From: Lachnospiraceae bacterium
Lineage (GTDB): Bacteria; Bacillota; Clostridia; Lachnospirales; Lachnospiraceae
NCBI GenBank assembly: GCA_017473905.1
Contig: JAFUJA010000014.1
Span: 117,730 to 181,729 of the forward strand
Length of the DNA: 64,000 nucleotides
Reading direction: 5' to 3'
A program made the translations under genes and the position numbers. Of the stretch, positions 26,607-36,082 are shown piece after piece. The stretch's first letter is position 1, and each line of letters opens with the position of its first letter. The notes beneath the pieces were generated by a model. That model did no database searches. It had not been told where the DNA came from and saw nothing but the letters and a program-made list of their open reading frames with translations.

Positions 26607-29600
26607 ATGAAAAAGTTAAAAGCGAAATGGCTGAAACGTGCGGTTGCTTTTGCTTTGGCAGCGTTAATGCTTGTACCCAGCGTACCTGCGTATGCAAGTG
26701 AAGCGCCTGTTACAGAGCAGACCAGCGAAGCAGTTTCAAGCGAAGTAATCGCGGATAGCGAAGTGGCTACTTCCGAAGTGGTTTCTGAAGAAGTAACTGA
26801 AGCAGTTACCGAAGAAGTAACTGAAGCAGTTTCTGAAGAAGCAACTGAAGCAGTTTCTGAAGAAGCAACTGAAGCGGTTTCCGAAGAAGTAACTGAAGAA
26901 GTTACCGAGGAAGCAACTGAAGCAGCTTCTGAAGAAGTTCAGGAAGAAGTGCTTGCTATTGATCCCGCGAAAATCGATGTCTGGGACTTCGGTGCTGAAC
27001 AGTTGGATTCATCCAAATATAACAACATGCTTACTGCTGATGTTATCAATGGATTTTATCCCGGCGTTGAAGCAGGAAGCACTGGAAAGAATCTTGCATC
27101 TTTTGCAACCGATGAGATTGCATTTAATGATGGAGGATTTCCTAATACCCACAGACTGAGAACAAACAATACCGCACTTACAAGATATGATGCAAAAAAT
27201 CTTGTTAGTGCAGACGGTACAGTAACTTATAACGGATATATTTATTCCAATAAGTCAGCTACTGCAGATGTATATGTTTCCATTAAAGCCAATAAGGGTG
27301 ATATCATCACTATTATCATGGGAAGTAATGGAGGCGATTCCAGAGTTGTATTCGAAAATATGTCAGATGCAACTGATGTACAGGAACTTAAGCACATTGC
27401 TACTGCCGGAAATTCTTCCGTAGCAAGTGAATTAACTTTCTATGCAACTCAGGATGCTACATATAAGATTTATTCCGCAAATGAAAAAATCTGTCTCGGT
27501 AGAATTTACAGAGAACGTACAGCGTCTGTTAAGGTTAGCGGTCTGGTGACTGCACCCGAAACCATGACCGGTTACTCTCTCGTATTTACCAATACAACAA
27601 CAGGTGTAGAAACTGTTGCAACTCCTGATGCTGAAAACAAATATTCTGTTAACTTAAATGAAAAGTTTACATATAAAGTAGCTTTGAAGGATGCAGATAC
27701 TTTTGTTATCAGTTCTTCACAGGAACTTGTGCTTGAGAAGGGTTGCGGAGATACCACATTTGATATTACTGCAGAAGGCGTTGAACTTGTTACCATCAGC
27801 GGTAAGATTAACGGTCTTGATGCAAATTCCCTTTCTTATTTACAGTTAACCTTAACCAATGCTGAAAAGATTTATAAGCCCATCGTTACCATCACTCCCG
27901 CCGAAGGTGAAGTTGACTATGCAGGTACTTATACAGCTCAGCTTGAAAAAGGTGTTTCTTATCAGTTTGGTTTTGCAGATGTAAATGATTACACAATCAA
28001 TATGACTGCAGAAGAAAAAGTATTTACCTACGATGCAGATGCAACTGTAGATCTTACTTTTGTTGAACAGCCTAAATATGATGTAGCTATTTCTTTTGAA
28101 GGTGCAGATGCTGAAGAACTTGAAGCAGAAGCAGATGCAGATGTTACTATCGTATTAACCAATTTAAATGAATCCAGAGCAGACGGTTCTAAATATGTTT
28201 ATGAATTTAAACTTGCTGATTTGGAAACTCTTCAGTTAAGAGACGGTGCATATAGCGTTGTTGTAAATAACACAGGAAGATATGTACAGAATCTTACTTC
28301 TAATGTAAAAGTTGCTGGTGAAGCAGTTGAAAAGACTATTGCATTTACTTATGCAACATCCTGGAACTTTGCAGATGCAGCATTCGCAATTGAAGACAAT
28401 GCTTGGAGAGGTCTTAAGTTTGTGAATACAAGCAAGGATTCTAAGGGATATGCAACTATCAAAGAAGGTGGTAGTGTTACCATTCCTGTTGATGGTGAAT
28501 GTGTTATCAGAATCAATTACTGCTACACAGCAGATTGTACAGTGGGTGCAGACGGAGCATTCAGCACAGCTTCCAAATCTACATCCAAAATTGAAACTTA
28601 TGACTATGCTTACAGTGGAGAAGCGGGAGAGGTTGTAATTACTAACCTTCTTACAGGTAAAGATAAAACATATCTTTGCTCCATTGAACTCATGGAAAAG
28701 ATTGAATATACTGATACAATCACTGTAGGTGCTGACAAAGATTATGCAACCATTAATGAAGCTCTCGATGCAGTTCGTAAGATGCCCAGAGAAGCAGGTC
28801 AGGTTGTTACCATTGAAATCGATCCCGGCAACTACGAAGAAATGCTTGTAATCGATGTTAATGACATCAAACTTGTGAATGCAAGTGCAACCCCCAGCAT
28901 TGAATTAACCAACAAGGGTGTTGATATTGATGAAAATGCAGTTCGTATTACTTCCTACTATGGTCACGGATACACATACTTCAGTATGGGTAAGGATTGT
29001 AAGTGGGATGAAGACATTCTCAGAGTAAACAAAGAAAACGGATATGCATCCTTTACCAATCCCGGAGCAGGTTCTACTTCCGGAAGCTACTGGAATGCAA
29101 CCGTTGTTATTAAAGGAAGCAATGTTTCCGCTGAAGGAATTATTTTTGAAAACTCCTTCAACCAGTACGTATCCGCAAAGGCTGCTGAAGACGTTATCGT
29201 TGCTCAGAGCTCTGCAAAAGAAGGTGATGTTCCCAGAGCAGAAATGCTTGAAGGCGATACAACCGTTCAGAATAAGGCGTACGTAGAAAGAGCAGCAGCT
29301 CTTGCAATTTTAGACAACATGAAGCAGGTAAGTTTCGATAACTGTAAGTTTATCGGACGTCAGGATACACTTTATGGTGCAAAAGGCGTTACCGCAGCAT
29401 TCTATGATTGTTCTATCTATGGTGGTACAGACTACATTATGGGTGGTATGACCGCTGTATTTGCAAAATGTGATTTGGTATTTAATACCAGTGAAGACAA
29501 AAACGATGTAGGTTACATTACTGCTCCTCAGCAGGCGACTGGACGTGGATACTTAATGTATAACTGTACGGTAACCTCTACAACCCCCGGTGTGGATACC

Positions 29601-32600
29601 GCTTCTGAGTATCCTTCCAAACCCGGATATTTTGGTAGACCTTGGGCAGCCAATACCGGTGAAGCATATTTCTATAATACAATTATCGAAGCTTCCGATA
29701 AGGTTTGGTACAAGGATTACGGCCCTTCATTGATTCGTCCTGTAGGTTGGTTGTCTACCTTAAGTGGTGAATCCAAACTTTGTAGTGAATATGGTACTTT
29801 CGAGTACTCCATTTACGCAGATTATATTGACGAACGTGCTAGTTGGGCAGGTTATGAATTTACAGAAGTGCTCGGAGACGGTACTCCTGTATCTGTGGCA
29901 GCATTCTTAGGTACTTGGGATGCATTCGCAGGTAAAGATATGGAAATTGTCATTCCTGATGAAAGCGACAGAGTTGACAATGCAGCAGCTGAAACAGAGA
30001 AGGTATTCTCCTTTAATGTTAAAGATGCAACTGCAGATGTTGCAGCAGGAACTGCAATTGAAGAAGGAACAACATACGCTGGCTTCTTTGATGTTGTTGG
30101 TACTGTAAGCAAGAAAAATGATACTGCTTTTGAAATCGGCAAATCAGAACTCGGTGCAATTGCGTTCAGTCTCCGTGAAGACGGTGGTTCTGTAGTATTT
30201 GGTGTTTCCAGTACAGGTAGCAGCAATAATACAGAATTTGCACTTAAGAACATGGCAGACGGTACTTATGTAGCAAATGATAAAGGTGAAACCGTTATTG
30301 ATGTAACGGGCGTTGCAGAAATAAAACTTACTTGGAATGACCTTGCAGCAGGCGAATATCAGTTGGTAATTCCTGCAACCTTTACCAAACGTGCCGGAAG
30401 ATTCTATTCCGCAAGCGTTACTGCAGTATTTGAAGAAACAACCTACTCTGTGAATTTCGCAGAAGAAGGTGTAACAGCTGGTCAGGCAATCGCAGCCGGA
30501 ACAGTTTATGACGATTACTTTACTATTGTTGGTGGGGCAACCGGTAAAACGGATAATAGCTACACAATGATTGAAATTCCCAAGAGCCAGGGCGGCGGTG
30601 TTCAGTTTGTTGTTAACAGTTACACAGACTTAACATTGGCTTTGGTAAGTACAGGTGGAAGCAATACTTCTACATTTGGACTTCTTGATTCCAAGGGAGA
30701 ACTGATTCCTTTTGCGAAAGATGCAGATGGAAATTATGTGATTGGAACTGAGGACGATGATACAGGTATTGCAATTTATGGTAATGTTCCGGTTGATGTG
30801 ACTTTCAAGGGACTTTACGGTGGTGTATACCAGCTTGTTATCGTAGATTCTGCTCGTGGTGGTAGAATCGCCGAGATGACTTCCGTACAGAAGGCTTGTG
30901 CAATCGATAAGGTTCGTACAGCTTGGGAAGAAATTGAAGCTCCCGTTATTAAGAGCGTGGCTCTTACCGGAGAAAATGCTGTAGTAGGTAAAGTTTCTAC
31001 AGTAGATGTTACCGTTACCGGTGACGTAAGCTATGCCGGCGCTGATTATGTAGAAGTAACTGCATATGATTCAACCGGCGAACCCGCGCTTGTTGTAACA
31101 AGCAAGAAGATTTCTAAAGAATCTGTTGTTCAGATGGCACTTCCTGCATCAGGAGATTATACCTTTAAGGCAGTTCTTGTTCGTGCAGGTGAAGAGAATA
31201 AGGAAAGCGAAGTGACTGCAGAAGCATTTAACTTCATCTTACCCTTAGGAAATCCCGGCTCTCTGAACATGAAGTATGTAGCAGGCGGAATCATGACTGT
31301 ATCATGGCCTAACTCCGTTAAGGAAGCAACCGGATACAAGCTTGGTGTCTGCATGAGCGAAACATTTGATGCTGAAGCAGCTACCTGGGTAGATGTTGCA
31401 GCTGACCAGACATCTTATGATATTACATTGGCTGATTATATTGAGGTTGCTACAGCAACTGATGCAGCAGAGACACCTGAGTATGTTTCCGTTGCAGTAT
31501 ACGCTGTCAGAAATGAAGAAGCTGGTGAATCAGTTTCCAAGACAAGACCTTATAAGACATCAGTTGATGCTGATTGGACCTTCGTAGCTTATGGTTCCAG
31601 TACGGATACCAAGAATAACGGCTACTTGGGTGATGCAAATGACGGTTCCGTAACCGTTTACTCCGAAGGCGGTAAGGGTAAACTTGTTCCCGCTTCTACC
31701 GACGGACTTGCATTCTATTACACAACAGTTCCTGCAACCAAGAACTTTAAACTTACCGTAGACGTTCATGTTGATAAGTGGACATTGTCCAACGCACAGG
31801 AAGGTTTCGGTATCATGGCAGCAGATCAGGTTCCTGCTAAGAGCAGCTCTTCCACATTATGGAATAACTCTTACATGGCATCTGCTACCAAGGTTGAATA
31901 CTACTGGAATCCTGATACTTCAAGCATCGCAAACGAAGGTAACAAGATTACCATGAAGCTTGGTATCGGTGCACAGGAGAAGATCGGTGTTACCGCTGAT
32001 AATATCGAATTGTTCAAGAAGAACGATACCGCTACTATCAACAACCAGTTTAAGTCCACCATGTATCCTCTTTCCACATCTTGTGCAAAGAACGGTGCAG
32101 GTACTTACAATATCATCGGCAACTATACTTCCAAACCGGAAGGAACCGTTGAGAAGCCTATCACTGACTTCACAATGTCTATTGAAAGAACAGACACAAG
32201 CTATATCGTTACTTATATCAATGAGTACGGTAGAGAATTTGCTAAGAAGTACTACAATACTGAAGACAATCTTTGTATGATTGACGAAGAAAATATTTAT
32301 GTTGGTTTCTTTGCATCCAGAAATGCAAGAGCTACATTCACAAATATTGAACTCGTAACTTCAGATCATAACCCTGATGCAGCACCTGAAGAGCAGCCTA
32401 ATAACTACATTGGCTTAAGCAACAGCTTCATCTCTGCACCTGTAGCTAACAAAGCAGATTACACACTTAAGTTCAACTCCAACTGGAGAGGTTCCGTAAT
32501 GATTACTGATGCAGCAGGCAACGTTGTTGTTCCTGAGACAGAAGTAGAAGCAACCAATTCCAAGGGTACCTCTTATGGTGTATCTGAAGATGTAACACTG

Positions 32601-35600
32601 GCAATCGGTAAGAATGAATACATTGCTTACTTTATGCCTGACAAGGAATATACACAGGATGGTGGTAAGACATTATTATCCGATTATTCCAAGAAGACAA
32701 CTAAGATCACTGTTTCCTACGCTGTATACGGACAGGATGGTGCATACTTGTATGTATCTCCCGAAGGATCTGCAAACGGAACCGGTGAAAAGTCTAACCC
32801 TCTTGATATTTACACAGCAGTTAAGTATGTTCGTCCCGGACAGACAATCCTTATCATGGAAGGTACTTACAACTTAAGCAAGACCGTTAAGGTTGAGCGT
32901 GGTATTGACGGTACCGAAGATGCTATGATTAAGATGATTGCTGATCCTGAAGCAAATACAAGACCTGTATTTGATTTCGGCGGCAACTGTGCAGGTATGG
33001 TACTTGCAGGTAACTACTGGTACTTCAGAGACTTTGACGTTACAAGATCCCAGAATGCTCAGAAGGGTATTCAGGTATCCGGTAACAACAACATTTTAGA
33101 TCAGATTAATACTTACAATAACGGTAATACCGGTATCCAGATCAGCAGATTGAACAGCACTGATGAAACAATCGAATCCTGGCCCGCAAACAACCTTGTG
33201 TTGAACTGTACTTCTTACGAGAATGCAGATGCAGGTTATGAAGATGCAGACGGTTTCGCAGCGAAGTTAACTGTTGGTGAAGGAAACGTATTCGATGGTT
33301 GTGTGGCTCATCACAATGCTGATGATGGTTGGGATTTATTTGCAAAAGTAGAAACCGGACCTATCGGTGCAGTTGAAATCCGCAACTCTATCGCTTACAA
33401 GAACGGTTATGTATTCGACGCAGAAGGCAATGAAATCAATGCCGGTAACGGTAACGGATTCAAGCTTGGTGGCGAAGGCATCTCCGGAAAGCATATGTTA
33501 AAGAACTCTATCGCGTTCGATAACAAGGCTAAAGGTATTGACTCCAATAGCTGTCCTGATATTCAGGTATTTGACAGCATTGGTTACAACAACTTAAGTT
33601 ACAACATCGCATTCTATTCCAAGAATACATCTGATACTGCATTCTATGCAGAAAACACCATCTCCTTGAGAGCAGGTGATGTTGCATATGATGTTGAAGA
33701 CCAGATTGATCTTCTTGGTGACCAGAATGAAGCTGAAGTATACAATAGTACAAACTTCTATTGGAACGTTGCAAAAGCTAAATCTATGAATGATGATGGC
33801 GATGTAATGTTACAGAGATACTTCAAATCCTTAACATTTAACGGATTTACCAGAAATGAAGATGGTACACTTGATCTTGGCGGATTCCTTGAATTCAGAC
33901 CCGGTGTAGCATATGAAGGCATCGGTCTCGGTGATGGTCAGGCTTCCGAAGAAGGTATTACAGCTGAAGACGTTATCGAAACAGATGGTACAATCGACAA
34001 TGGAAATGCAGAAGCTAAGGATGAAAATACCGTAGATCCTGATGACATTGGCGGTGACGTAGTTGTAAAAGACGGCTTATGGATTGGTAAGATTGATACC
34101 CAGTACTACACAGGAAAGGCTATTAAGCCCGTGATTGCTGTATACGATGGTACCAAGAAGTTAACTACCAAGGATTATGCTGTATCTTACAAGAACAACG
34201 TAAATGCAGGTGTTGCAACCATTACCGTTAAGGGTAAAGGAAGCTATGCCGGCACAGCAACAGCAACATTTGAAATTAGTGCAATCTCCTTTGATGAAGG
34301 TTTTGTTCTTCCTACAGACAATATCTACGCACCCGGAGAAAGCGCAATCCAGATTAGCAACTTATCCGCTGAATACACCGGCAAGGCAATTGCTCCTAAG
34401 CCTGTTGTATACTTCAACGGCGCTAAGTTAGCAGCTAAGAATTACACTGTATCTGCTCCTGAATGTAAGGCAGCCGGTGTTTACACCGTAACCGTAACAG
34501 GTAAGGCTCCTAACTTTACAGATTCCAGAGATATTGACTTCACAATCGTGGATGTTGCAACAACAACACACATTAAGAAGGCTTCCGTTTCCGGACTTAA
34601 GGCAGTTGCAGTTGGCGAAGTTCCTGCAGTAACATTGAAGTACAAGACTGAAACTCTTGTTGAAGGTACTGACTACGAAATCGTAGAAGTACGCGATAAT
34701 TGGAAAGCCGGTAAGGCAACCATGGTTATCGAAGGTCTTGGAAAATATGCAGGTCTCGTTGAGAAGAAGTTCGCAGTTAAGGCAACCGGACTTACTACTA
34801 AGAATACCGTTGTAACTGGTATTGAAGAAACAGTAGTATACGGTGGTAAGGCTGTAACATTCCCTGAATTAAAGGTAACCGTTAACGGTGTTGAACTTGA
34901 GAAGGATTATGATTACACTGTAACCTACAAGAACAATGCAAAGGCTGGTACAGCTTCTGTTGTGATTACCGGTATTGGTGCATACAATAAGACTCTCACC
35001 AAGAAGTTCAAGATCAATGCTTTTGATATCAGTGCGGATGTAAATCCTAACAATGATGTAATTACTTCTATCCCTGATGTGATTAACGCTAAATATGTAA
35101 AGGGCGGCTCCAAGATTAAGTTAAATCTTACCTTTGCAGGCAGAACCTTAGTTGAAGGAAAAGACTATACACTTAGCTACAAGAACATCACAAAGGTAGC
35201 AACAGCTTCCGATAAGAAGGCTCCTACCGTTGTAATTAAGGGTAAGAACGGCTTCAAGGGTACTGTTACCAAGACATTTACAATTGAAGCAAGTGCATTT
35301 GATAGCATTAGTTCTGCAGCATATGTAACAGCTAGTGATGTTGTATATGCAAACAAGGCAGGTAACTACTTAAAGACTAAGGTTGTTGCATATGACGGAA
35401 CCAAGAAACTTTCTAAGGGAACCGATTATGAAAAGACCTTCAAGTACTACAAGGTAGTTGATGGTGTTGAAACCGAACTTGGCGCTAAGGATATCGTTCC
35501 TGCAGGAACTGAAATCCGCGTAGAAGTAATCGGAACCAAGAACTACAGTGGTGCAATGTCTGCAACCTACCGTGTTGTAGAAACCAACATCAGCAAAGTA

Positions 35601-35879
35601 AGCGTGAAGACAGTTACTCTTCCTTACAACGGAAAGAGCGTAACTCTTAACGTAGTAGCTGATGAAGAAACCGGTTTACATGACTTGTCAGGTAAGATTT
35701 TATACAAGGGTAAAGCACTTGAATATGGTGTTGACTACGAAATCGTACCCGGAACATACAAGAACAATAATAAAGCCGGTACCGCTAAGGTTACTATCCG
35801 TGGTTTAGGCGACTTCGGTGGTGAGAAGGTTATTTCCTTCAAGCTTACCAAGAGAACCTTTGCTTGGGATGAAGATTAA
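26607..35879 (+). CDS. Giant secreted pectin methylesterase-pectate lyase
   Basis: 3090 residues. Signal peptide 1-30 (cut after AYA), then a Glu/Thr/Ser/Val-rich tandem-repeat linker (about 35-118). Unassigned beta-rich modules fill about 120-700. A CE8 pectin methylesterase (about 702-1100) keeps QDTLYG (D920), GGTDYIMGG (D942) and GRPW (R1011). Two similar beta modules (about 1130-1430), an Fn3-like stretch (about 1445-1650) and a further beta domain (to about 1920) follow. A PL9 pectate lyase right-handed beta helix (about 2042-2440) has Ca2+ ligands D2215, D2239, D2240, D2243 and catalytic K2286 (FKLGG). About seven repeats of 65-90 residues with YTGKAIKP/YKNN/AGTATVTI patterns end the protein. 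No LPXTG or SLH anchor is seen. De-esterification and lyase cleavage on one chain should degrade methylated pectin at the cell surface. ATG 26607 follows GAGAGG and begins the signal peptide. Confidence 0.93.
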   Translation: MKKLKAKWLKRAVAFALAALMLVPSVPAYASEAPVTEQTSEAVSSEVIADSEVATSEVVSEEVTEAVTEEVTEAVSEEATEAVSEEATEAVSEEVTEEVTEEATEAASEEVQEEVLAIDPAKIDVWDFGAEQLDSSKYNNMLTADVINGFYPGVEAGSTGKNLASFATDEIAFNDGGFPNTHRLRTNNTALTRYDAKNLVSADGTVTYNGYIYSNKSATADVYVSIKANKGDIITIIMGSNGGDSRVVFENMSDATDVQELKHIATAGNSSVASELTFYATQDATYKIYSANEKICLGRIYRERTASVKVSGLVTAPETMTGYSLVFTNTTTGVETVATPDAENKYSVNLNEKFTYKVALKDADTFVISSSQELVLEKGCGDTTFDITAEGVELVTISGKINGLDANSLSYLQLTLTNAEKIYKPIVTITPAEGEVDYAGTYTAQLEKGVSYQFGFADVNDYTINMTAEEKVFTYDADATVDLTFVEQPKYDVAISFEGADAEELEAEADADVTIVLTNLNESRADGSKYVYEFKLADLETLQLRDGAYSVVVNNTGRYVQNLTSNVKVAGEAVEKTIAFTYATSWNFADAAFAIEDNAWRGLKFVNTSKDSKGYATIKEGGSVTIPVDGECVIRINYCYTADCTVGADGAFSTASKSTSKIETYDYAYSGEAGEVVITNLLTGKDKTYLCSIELMEKIEYTDTITVGADKDYATINEALDAVRKMPREAGQVVTIEIDPGNYEEMLVIDVNDIKLVNASATPSIELTNKGVDIDENAVRITSYYGHGYTYFSMGKDCKWDEDILRVNKENGYASFTNPGAGSTSGSYWNATVVIKGSNVSAEGIIFENSFNQYVSAKAAEDVIVAQSSAKEGDVPRAEMLEGDTTVQNKAYVERAAALAILDNMKQVSFDNCKFIGRQDTLYGAKGVTAAFYDCSIYGGTDYIMGGMTAVFAKCDLVFNTSEDKNDVGYITAPQQATGRGYLMYNCTVTSTTPGVDTASEYPSKPGYFGRPWAANTGEAYFYNTIIEASDKVWYKDYGPSLIRPVGWLSTLSGESKLCSEYGTFEYSIYADYIDERASWAGYEFTEVLGDGTPVSVAAFLGTWDAFAGKDMEIVIPDESDRVDNAAAETEKVFSFNVKDATADVAAGTAIEEGTTYAGFFDVVGTVSKKNDTAFEIGKSELGAIAFSLREDGGSVVFGVSSTGSSNNTEFALKNMADGTYVANDKGETVIDVTGVAEIKLTWNDLAAGEYQLVIPATFTKRAGRFYSASVTAVFEETTYSVNFAEEGVTAGQAIAAGTVYDDYFTIVGGATGKTDNSYTMIEIPKSQGGGVQFVVNSYTDLTLALVSTGGSNTSTFGLLDSKGELIPFAKDADGNYVIGTEDDDTGIAIYGNVPVDVTFKGLYGGVYQLVIVDSARGGRIAEMTSVQKACAIDKVRTAWEEIEAPVIKSVALTGENAVVGKVSTVDVTVTGDVSYAGADYVEVTAYDSTGEPALVVTSKKISKESVVQMALPASGDYTFKAVLVRAGEENKESEVTAEAFNFILPLGNPGSLNMKYVAGGIMTVSWPNSVKEATGYKLGVCMSETFDAEAATWVDVAADQTSYDITLADYIEVATATDAAETPEYVSVAVYAVRNEEAGESVSKTRPYKTSVDADWTFVAYGSSTDTKNNGYLGDANDGSVTVYSEGGKGKLVPASTDGLAFYYTTVPATKNFKLTVDVHVDKWTLSNAQEGFGIMAADQVPAKSSSSTLWNNSYMASATKVEYYWNPDTSSIANEGNKITMKLGIGAQEKIGVTADNIELFKKNDTATINNQFKSTMYPLSTSCAKNGAGTYNIIGNYTSKPEGTVEKPITDFTMSIERTDTSYIVTYINEYGREFAKKYYNTEDNLCMIDEENIYVGFFASRNARATFTNIELVTSDHNPDAAPEEQPNNYIGLSNSFISAPVANKADYTLKFNSNWRGSVMITDAAGNVVVPETEVEATNSKGTSYGVSEDVTLAIGKNEYIAYFMPDKEYTQDGGKTLLSDYSKKTTKITVSYAVYGQDGAYLYVSPEGSANGTGEKSNPLDIYTAVKYVRPGQTILIMEGTYNLSKTVKVERGIDGTEDAMIKMIADPEANTRPVFDFGGNCAGMVLAGNYWYFRDFDVTRSQNAQKGIQVSGNNNILDQINTYNNGNTGIQISRLNSTDETIESWPANNLVLNCTSYENADAGYEDADGFAAKLTVGEGNVFDGCVAHHNADDGWDLFAKVETGPIGAVEIRNSIAYKNGYVFDAEGNEINAGNGNGFKLGGEGISGKHMLKNSIAFDNKAKGIDSNSCPDIQVFDSIGYNNLSYNIAFYSKNTSDTAFYAENTISLRAGDVAYDVEDQIDLLGDQNEAEVYNSTNFYWNVAKAKSMNDDGDVMLQRYFKSLTFNGFTRNEDGTLDLGGFLEFRPGVAYEGIGLGDGQASEEGITAEDVIETDGTIDNGNAEAKDENTVDPDDIGGDVVVKDGLWIGKIDTQYYTGKAIKPVIAVYDGTKKLTTKDYAVSYKNNVNAGVATITVKGKGSYAGTATATFEISAISFDEGFVLPTDNIYAPGESAIQISNLSAEYTGKAIAPKPVVYFNGAKLAAKNYTVSAPECKAAGVYTVTVTGKAPNFTDSRDIDFTIVDVATTTHIKKASVSGLKAVAVGEVPAVTLKYKTETLVEGTDYEIVEVRDNWKAGKATMVIEGLGKYAGLVEKKFAVKATGLTTKNTVVTGIEETVVYGGKAVTFPELKVTVNGVELEKDYDYTVTYKNNAKAGTASVVITGIGAYNKTLTKKFKINAFDISADVNPNNDVITSIPDVINAKYVKGGSKIKLNLTFAGRTLVEGKDYTLSYKNITKVATASDKKAPTVVIKGKNGFKGTVTKTFTIEASAFDSISSAAYVTASDVVYANKAGNYLKTKVVAYDGTKKLSKGTDYEKTFKYYKVVDGVETELGAKDIVPAGTEIRVEVIGTKNYSGAMSATYRVVETNISKVSVKTVTLPYNGKSVTLNVVADEETGLHDLSGKILYKGKALEYGVDYEIVPGTYKNNNKAGTAKVTIRGLGDFGGEKVISFKLTKRTFAWDED
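26720..26950 (+). repeat. Tandem Glu-Ala-Val-Ser codon repeats in the pectinase linker
   Basis: Imperfect 12- and 24-base units (GAAGAAGTAACTGAAGCAGT and variants) encode repeated EE(V/A)TEAVS units. This is a protein-level low-complexity linker within the coding sequence, likely variable in length between strains. Confidence 0.8.
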
Positions 35880-35918
35880 GGCGTAATACAGAACCGGTAA
35901 CGGGACTGTAAAAAGAGA

Positions 35919-35953
35919 ACGTCGCGAGGGCGAAAGCCTTCGCGGCGTTTTTT
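35919..35953 (+). terminator. Terminator after the pectinase gene
   Basis: ACGTCGCGAGG pairs with CCTTCGCGGCGT across CGAAAG, followed by six T residues. Confidence 0.9.
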
Positions 35954-36009
35954 GATGCATTTTTTTATAAAATATGATAAAATTTGACCATACATATTTT
36001 TATGTTTAC

Positions 36010-36038
36010 TTGAAATAAAATTTAAAATAGTGTAGACT
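36010..36038 (+). promoter_or_regulatory. Promoter of glgP-malQ
   Basis: TTGAAA (36010-36015), 17 bases, TAGACT (36033-36038), 45 bases before the glgP ATG. Confidence 0.65.
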
Positions 36039-36082
36039 AATGCGAAATAAAGTATTTGCTGTATGGAAAGGAAAGTTTAATA

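Noticed and set aside
26720-26950. Regular short repeats that might be a CRISPR array
   Set aside because: Units are 12-24 bases, imperfect, contiguous and in phase with the coding frame, so they are a protein linker.
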